Positions 32,114 to 37,272 of a stretch of 37,272 nucleotides of DNA are shown here, piece after piece (positions within the stretch are counted from its first letter, which is position 1; the number at the start of each line of letters is the position of its first letter). This DNA comes from an uncultured Muribaculaceae bacterium. Its GTDB lineage: Bacteria > Bacteroidota > Bacteroidia > Bacteroidales > Muribaculaceae. The notes beneath the pieces were generated by a model. That model saw only the letters and a list, made by a program, of their open reading frames with translations, was not told the DNA's origin and did no database searches. Location: positions 1 to 37,272 of the forward strand of contig CABUTS010000021.1 in assembly GCA_902494515.1 (NCBI GenBank). The letters run 5' to 3'. A program made the translations under genes and the position numbers.

Positions 32114-32266
32114 CTATGAATCAATGCCGGCAGCAACACGCTCGGCAGCACGGCGGATGCTTTCGCGGGCATCCTCGGCAACCTCGCGCATAATCTGAGC
32201 CATGCGCTCGTCGCCCGGCTCCTCCATCGACGTGAGTCGATAACTATTCATCTGTTCTTCCGACAT
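32114..32266 (-). CDS. Small conserved helical protein, 50 aa
   Basis: The reading frame from ATG 32266 starts MSEEQMNSYRLTSMEEPGDE, continues with RMAQIMREVAEDARESIRRA and ends AERVAAGIDS. The layout (a short N-YRLTS-EEP-DE turn, then a charged amphipathic helix with AEDAR-type repeats) matches small hypothetical proteins I recall from other Bacteroidales. The function is unknown. A perfect -7 element, TAACTTTG, lies 25 bases upstream on the same strand, which supports real expression. It is convergent with the DUF1848 remnant. Confidence 0.72.
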   Translation of the reverse strand: MSEEQMNSYRLTSMEEPGDERMAQIMREVAEDARESIRRAAERVAAGIDS

Positions 32267-32291
32267 ACTATAATCATTTCTTATTCAACGC

Positions 32292-32299
32292 CAAAGTTA
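32292..32299 (-). promoter_or_regulatory. -7 element before the 50-aa gene
   Basis: Minus-strand TAACTTTG, 25 bases before the start codon at 32266, with a T-rich spacer upstream. Confidence 0.6.
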
Positions 32300-32363
32300 C
32301 GAAAAAAATCTGAGCGAACCTCACTTTTTCCTGAGATACACCACCGGGTGAGTTGTTATAAGC

Positions 32364-32405
32364 GAAAAAAGTGCAGGCGGCATGGGAGGATGCTGTCTGC
32401 ACTTT
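32364..32405 (-). terminator. Intrinsic terminator downstream of the 58-aa HTH gene
   Basis: In the minus direction AAAGTGCAG (32405-32397) and its complement CTGCACTTT (32376-32368) form a 9-bp stem with a 20-base loop, and the T-run continues beyond the stem. It probably ends a dnaK-HTH or HTH transcript. Confidence 0.7.
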
Positions 32406-32410
32406 GAGGC

Positions 32411-32486
32411 GGTCCACTTGCAGTGGACGTTTGATGCGGTCAACTGGCGCGGGGACGTCAGGCTACGGTCCACTTGCAGCGGACGG
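32411..32486. repeat. Duplicated 3' end of the HTH gene
   Basis: GGTCCACTTGCAG(T/C)GGACG occurs at 32411-32429 and 32468-32486, 57 bases apart. The second copy is the last codons of the 58-aa gene (RCKWT on the minus strand); the first lies beyond its stop codon and still spells CKWT in one frame. Confidence 0.7.
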
Positions 32487-32634
32487 GGGAGGTGATGGCG
32501 CCGGTTTTCTTGAGGTCTGCCATGGCTTTGTCGACGGCTTTGCGGTCAATGCCGGTCAGTTCGACGATTTTGCCGGCGTTCAGGGGTTCGCCAGCGTTGC
32601 GCATGGCTTCCAGGATTTTTTCTTTATCGTCCAT
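32458..32634 (-). CDS. Small winged-helix/HTH-like protein, 58 aa
   Basis: The frame from ATG 32634 reads MDDKEKILEAMRNAGEPLNA, then GKIVELTGIDRKAVDKAMAD, then LKKTGAITSPVRCKWTVA. It has the three-helix plus wing plan of a minimal winged-helix domain: a helix with ILEAM, GKIVELTG as the second helix, and the recognition helix DRKAVDKAMADLKK, followed by the hairpin GAITSP.. CKW. It matches a small conserved Bacteroidales family that I recognise by pattern but cannot name. It lies 97 bases downstream of dnaK on the same strand and is followed by an intrinsic terminator, so cotranscription with dnaK is possible. Confidence 0.78.
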   Translation of the reverse strand: MDDKEKILEAMRNAGEPLNAGKIVELTGIDRKAVDKAMADLKKTGAITSPVRCKWTVA

Positions 32635-32652
32635 AGTGTGAGGGGGTTAAGC

Positions 32653-32694
32653 GACTATAGCGTGCCACCACAGGTTGTGTCGCACGCCATAGTC
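32653..32694 (-). promoter_or_regulatory. Hairpin between dnaK and the HTH gene
   Basis: GACTATAGCGTGC (32653-32665) and GCACGCCATAGTC (32682-32694) pair over 13 positions with one mismatch and a 16-base loop. There is no T-tract. It may be a processing or attenuation structure at the end of dnaK. Confidence 0.55.
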
Positions 32695-32731
32695 TATCGG
32701 TTGTCAGTAGTTGTATTTGAGTTTATCAGGC

Positions 32732-34648
<1,917 letters not shown>

Positions 34649-34885
34649 AACAGTTATTATTTATTTGTTTTTATTATCATAATTCATGAAAGCGGCCTGA
34701 CGTTCGCGGCGGGTGACCACAAGTGTCGCGCTCCGGAAGCGCTCCCGGCATTAATCCGGACGTCCGTTTTCGTCGCTTTATAAATCAAACAAATATTGTG
34801 CCAAAAAGGTTGCGCCTCCCTGAAAAATACTGTCACTCTCCTATTTTGGCAGAAAAATCTGCCGCTTTACATGGCAGAAACCACC

Positions 34886-34925
34886 TATAATAATTATGAC
34901 AACAATATAATAATTATGACAACAA
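34886..34925 (+). repeat. 20-bp perfect tandem duplication at the integrase start
   Basis: TATAATAATTATGACAACAA occurs at 34886-34905 and again at 34906-34925. Each copy holds an ATG. The second (34916) starts the integrase; the first (34896) is out of frame and gives only MTTI before a stop. Confidence 0.9.
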
Positions 34926-36121
34926 TAAAAGTAAAATTCCGACCTTCGCCCGTCGCTGACCGCAAGGGCCCTGTCTATTATCAGATTATTCATGACAGGA
35001 AAATACGTCTGCTGTCAACCGAATACCTGCTCTATTCTTCAGAATGGAACGAAAAGCGTTCCGCTGTCAGAACCTCAAACGGCAACGAGCGACACAACTT
35101 CCTACACGGCGTCCGTGAAAAAATCCACCGCGACATCGAGCGACTGACCCGGATTGCCCGACGGCTGGACGGGACCAATGCAGACTACTCCGTCGACGAT
35201 ATTGTGGACGAATTCAACCGCTACCTCTCCGAATATTCGCTGTTTCACTTTATGGGAAGTGTTATCGCCCGGCTGAAAGATAATGGCAACATCCGAACCT
35301 CCGAGACCTACCGCTCGGCACTGAACAGCTTCCGCAAATTCCGCAGCGGACAGAACATCATGCTCGACAGCATCAGTTCCGAACTTATGGCAGAATATGA
35401 ATCATGGCTTAAACAGCGGAACGTCACCCCCAACACCATCTCATTCTACAACCGCATACTTCGGGCAGTATATAACCGCGCCCTGGAGCATGAGGTCTTC
35501 GAAGACCGTCGCCCCTTCCGGTACGTATACACTGGAATCGACAAGACAGTAAAACGTGCCCTCCCCCTGCCAGCCCTCAAGAAAATCAAAGCATTAGACC
35601 TCACAGCAATGCCTTCGCTCGACTTCGCCCGCGACATGTTCCTGATGAGTTTCTGTCTGCGCGGAATGAGTTTCATCGACATGGCCTTCCTGAAAAAACG
35701 CGACCTCAAAAACAGCTATGTCACCTACCGCCGTCGCAAAACCGGCCAGCTGCTCACAATCGCATGGACACCCCAAATGCAGATGATACTCGATAAATAT
35801 CCTGAAAACAAAAGCGATTACCTCCTCCCCATCATCCGTAATCCGGGCACCAACGAACGGTGCACCTACCGCAACGCCGGTTACAACATAAACCGCAATC
35901 TCAAGCAAATCGCCTTAATGGTCGGAGTTACAATACCCTTGACCCTATACGTAGCCCGCCACAGCTGGGCCTCCGCTGCCAAAGCCAAAGGCATCCCCAT
36001 CAGTGTCATCTCCGAAGGTATGGGCCACGACAGCGAAACCACCACCCGAATCTACCTCGCCAGCCTCGACACCTCAGTCGTCGACCGCGCCAACAGCCTA
36101 ATCCTCAAAAGCCTCAATTAG
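34916..36121 (+). CDS. Tyrosine site-specific recombinase (invertase/integrase)
   Basis: 401 aa from MTTIKVKFRPSP; the frame is open from 34796, but that part is not family-like. It has an Arm-type N-terminal domain typical of Bacteroidetes integrases, a SAM-like core-binding domain (NIRTSETYRSALNSFRKFRS), and the catalytic domain: Arg in FCLRGMSFIDMAFL, Lys in RRRKTGQ, the box YVARHSWASAAKAKG (Tyr in place of the first His of HxxR, with ARH retained), GMGHDSETTTRIYL with the second His and the nucleophile Tyr. This type often inverts nearby promoters in gut Bacteroidales. The candidate invertible segment begins 120 bases downstream, which makes it the obvious substrate. Confidence 0.9.
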   Translation: MTTIKVKFRPSPVADRKGPVYYQIIHDRKIRLLSTEYLLYSSEWNEKRSAVRTSNGNERHNFLHGVREKIHRDIERLTRIARRLDGTNADYSVDDIVDEFNRYLSEYSLFHFMGSVIARLKDNGNIRTSETYRSALNSFRKFRSGQNIMLDSISSELMAEYESWLKQRNVTPNTISFYNRILRAVYNRALEHEVFEDRRPFRYVYTGIDKTVKRALPLPALKKIKALDLTAMPSLDFARDMFLMSFCLRGMSFIDMAFLKKRDLKNSYVTYRRRKTGQLLTIAWTPQMQMILDKYPENKSDYLLPIIRNPGTNERCTYRNAGYNINRNLKQIALMVGVTIPLTLYVARHSWASAAKAKGIPISVISEGMGHDSETTTRIYLASLDTSVVDRANSLILKSLN

Positions 36122-36166
36122 TACAGCTATGTGACTTAATGTCAGTACTAAACACCTGAAATCCAT

Positions 36167-36202
36167 TATAACATTATAGCTTCATATAACATTATAGCCT
36201 CA
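36167..36202. repeat. 18-bp tandem repeat after the integrase
   Basis: TATAACATTATAGCTTCA (36167-36184) is followed by TATAACATTATAGCCTCA (36185-36202), with one mismatch. The second unit leads into the terminator stem. Confidence 0.7.
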
Positions 36203-36232
36203 GTACCAACCGGTTCTGAGGCTTCATTGTTT
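36197..36232 (+). terminator. Hairpin terminator after the integrase
   Basis: GCCTCAG (36197-36203) and CTGAGGC (36216-36222) form a 7-bp stem with a 12-base loop, followed by TTCATTGTTT. It is a probable intrinsic terminator separating the integrase from the invertible segment. Confidence 0.55.
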
Positions 36233-36241
36233 AGGAATCAT

Positions 36242-36438
36242 CCAAATCTCTTGTTAAGAGATTTGGATGCTCTATATCCAAGCTGAAAATCAAGTGGTTG
36301 AGTAATTTGATAAAGGTTAATTGCTAAATAATGTGAGAAATTCCGATGAACCGTAAAAAATATGCAAAATATAGTTGCTGTTTCAAAAATATTTCTTAAC
36401 TTTGCGCTTAAATAAGACTCTCTTAACAAGAGATATGG
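36242..36438. promoter_or_regulatory. Candidate invertible promoter segment with 20-bp inverted repeats
   Basis: The left repeat (36242-36261) and right repeat (36419-36438) are inverted copies matching 19 of 20 bases, the exact core being TCTCTTAACAAGAGAT in the right-hand orientation. Each is itself a dyad, TCTCTT and AAGAGA around an asymmetric 3-base centre (GTT left, AAC right), as expected of two recombinase arms around a crossover. The 157 bases between contain one good promoter. The left repeat lies in a larger perfect 14-bp stem (36239-36252 with 36256-36269). A tyrosine recombinase gene lies next to it. The state seen here is ON for the right-hand genes. Confidence 0.75.
36374..36404 (+). 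promoter_or_regulatory. Promoter inside the invertible segment
   Basis: GTTG at 36374-36377, 19 bases, then TAACTTTG at 36397-36404. Transcription should start near 36411, run through the right inverted repeat and reach the DUF3575 gene at 36479. Inversion would turn it toward the integrase terminator. Confidence 0.7.
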
Positions 36439-36478
36439 CAAAATTGATATACGCGTAGATAAAAAAATAGGCCAATAA

Positions 36479-37065
36479 ATGAAGAACCTAATCATTTTAC
36501 TTCTTGCAATTGTCATTACCGGAGCATCACACACAACCAAGGCGCAAGATATGGCGCTAAAGACCAACCTTCTCTCCGACGCGGTACTGAACCCGAATAT
36601 CGGCATGAAGTGGGACTGGCTCCTAAGTGGACGCTGGATGTTATCGGGCAGTTCAATGCTTGGAATCTGTCGCATGACAGGCGATGGAAGCATTGAGCGC
36701 TGCAGCCGGGAGTTCGCTACTGGCTCTGCGACCGCTTCGGTGCGAGCTTTTTTGGATTCTATATGCATGGTGGCCAATACAACATTGGTGGTTTCAACGG
36801 TCGATACAATCTATTCGGCACTGATGCCAGGAAACTGAAAGATTCGCGATATCAGGGTTGGTTTATAGGAACCGGTGTATCCTACGGCTACGCCTGGATT
36901 CTTGGCCGCAACTGGAACCTCGAAGGGGAAATCGGCATCGGATACTCCTATACCCGCTACGACAAGTTCCGCTGCTCGGGCTGCGGTAAGAAGGTCGAAG
37001 TCGACAAACCCCACAATTATTTCGGCGTCACCAAGCTGGCCGTCAACGTAGTTTATCTTTTCTAA
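36479..37065 (+). pseudogene. DUF3575 family outer-membrane protein gene with frameshift and stop
   Basis: The N-terminal frame gives a signal peptide (MKNLIILLLAIVITGASHTT, likely cut after KAQ) and then MALKTNLLSDAVLNPNIGM, the DUF3575 opening. After 36607 one base is missing: adding a G would continue as EVGLAPKWTLDVIGQFNAWN. That restored frame then meets TGA at 36694-36696, exactly where the family has Trp (RRWKH-W-ALQPGVRYWL). Beyond it the frame stays open through GFYMHGGQYNIGGFNGRYN to the normal end VNVVYLF at 37065. Two lesions in one gene make sequencing error unlikely as the full cause. DUF3575 proteins commonly sit in fimbrillin (Mfa-type) clusters, as here. Confidence 0.75.
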
Positions 37066-37077
37066 ATTGCTGCTGTT

Positions 37078-37272
37078 ATGACAAAGACGATATATGCTAT
37101 GATGGCCGCCCTCGCCGCCACGGTCTGCCTCCCCGAGGTCAACGCCCGCGAGGCCCAGTTCCTCACAGTAAACCTTGTCACCAACGCCACCAGCGGTGCT
37201 CTCAGCCGTGCTGAAGGCGACCCCTCCGACAGCGAGGGCACTAAGGCCAACTACGAAGATGGCCTTGCAGCT
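37078..37272 (+). CDS. Fimbrillin (Mfa1-like) subunit, N-terminal part, cut by the window edge
   Basis: 65 residues are visible with no stop before the end of the window. It starts MTKTIYAMMAALAATVCLPE, an export signal; the Cys at residue 17 could be a lipidation site, but the residue before it is Val, so signal-peptidase I cleavage after VNA is also possible. QFLTVNLVTNAT and YEDGLAA match the start of the mature part of Mfa1/fimbrillin-type shaft subunits. It begins 12 bases after the DUF3575 gene and would share its phase-variable promoter. The identification rests on a short piece and on context. Confidence 0.6.
   Translation, partial: MTKTIYAMMAALAATVCLPEVNAREAQFLTVNLVTNATSGALSRAEGDPSDSEGTKANYEDGLAA

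Overview
The window looks like a chromosome segment of a GC-rich member of the Bacteroidales, probably Muribaculaceae. Bacteroidetes-type promoters (about -33 TTTG, then 19-21 bases, then TAnnTTTG) occur throughout. It also carries type B L31, a DUF3575/fimbrillin pair, OMP_b-brl_3-type receptors and DUF6150. The family placement is inference; no rRNA or tRNA is visible.

Layout. 1-1908: ribosomal protein L31 and a class I/II aminotransferase. 2165-7726: an unusual same-strand cluster of a LytTR protein, a membrane FHA/zinc-ribbon protein, an exported metacaspase-like protease, a Pro-Glu rod protein with an acidic end, a zinc-ribbon/FHA protein and a PP2C phosphatase. This is the best candidate for an undescribed system: phospho-reader and eraser modules beside a caspase-fold protease, with no kinase in view. 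7781-12353: two outer-membrane receptor-like proteins on the minus strand. 12356-15508: an accessory patch with an IS4-family element inserted in a 37-bp tandem repeat, a remnant of a DUF1016/YhcG nuclease gene, and an AbiEi/AbiEii toxin-antitoxin pair bracketed by two copies of a dyad element.

15553-22020: a minus-strand thiamine operon under a TPP riboswitch and a textbook promoter (thiS, a TenI-ThiE fusion, thiG, thiH, thiF, a methyltransferase, tenA, thiD), with no thiC. 22085-26483: a bacterial-PH membrane protein, a repeat-rich gap, a DUF6150 repeat protein, an Fsr-like MFS exporter, YjbQ and a voltage-gated-type K+ channel. 26528-31369: sbcD and sbcC. 31392-34648: a 5'-truncated DUF1848 remnant, two small minus-strand genes (50 and 58 aa) and dnaK.

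34886-37272: a tyrosine recombinase followed by a 197-bp segment bounded by 20-bp inverted repeats (19/20 matching). The segment holds a promoter that currently points to the right, into a DUF3575 gene carrying a frameshift and a stop codon, and then into the start of a fimbrillin gene cut by the window edge. This has the architecture of a phase-variable fimbrial locus. Functions are assigned from motif recognition alone; no database search was possible.
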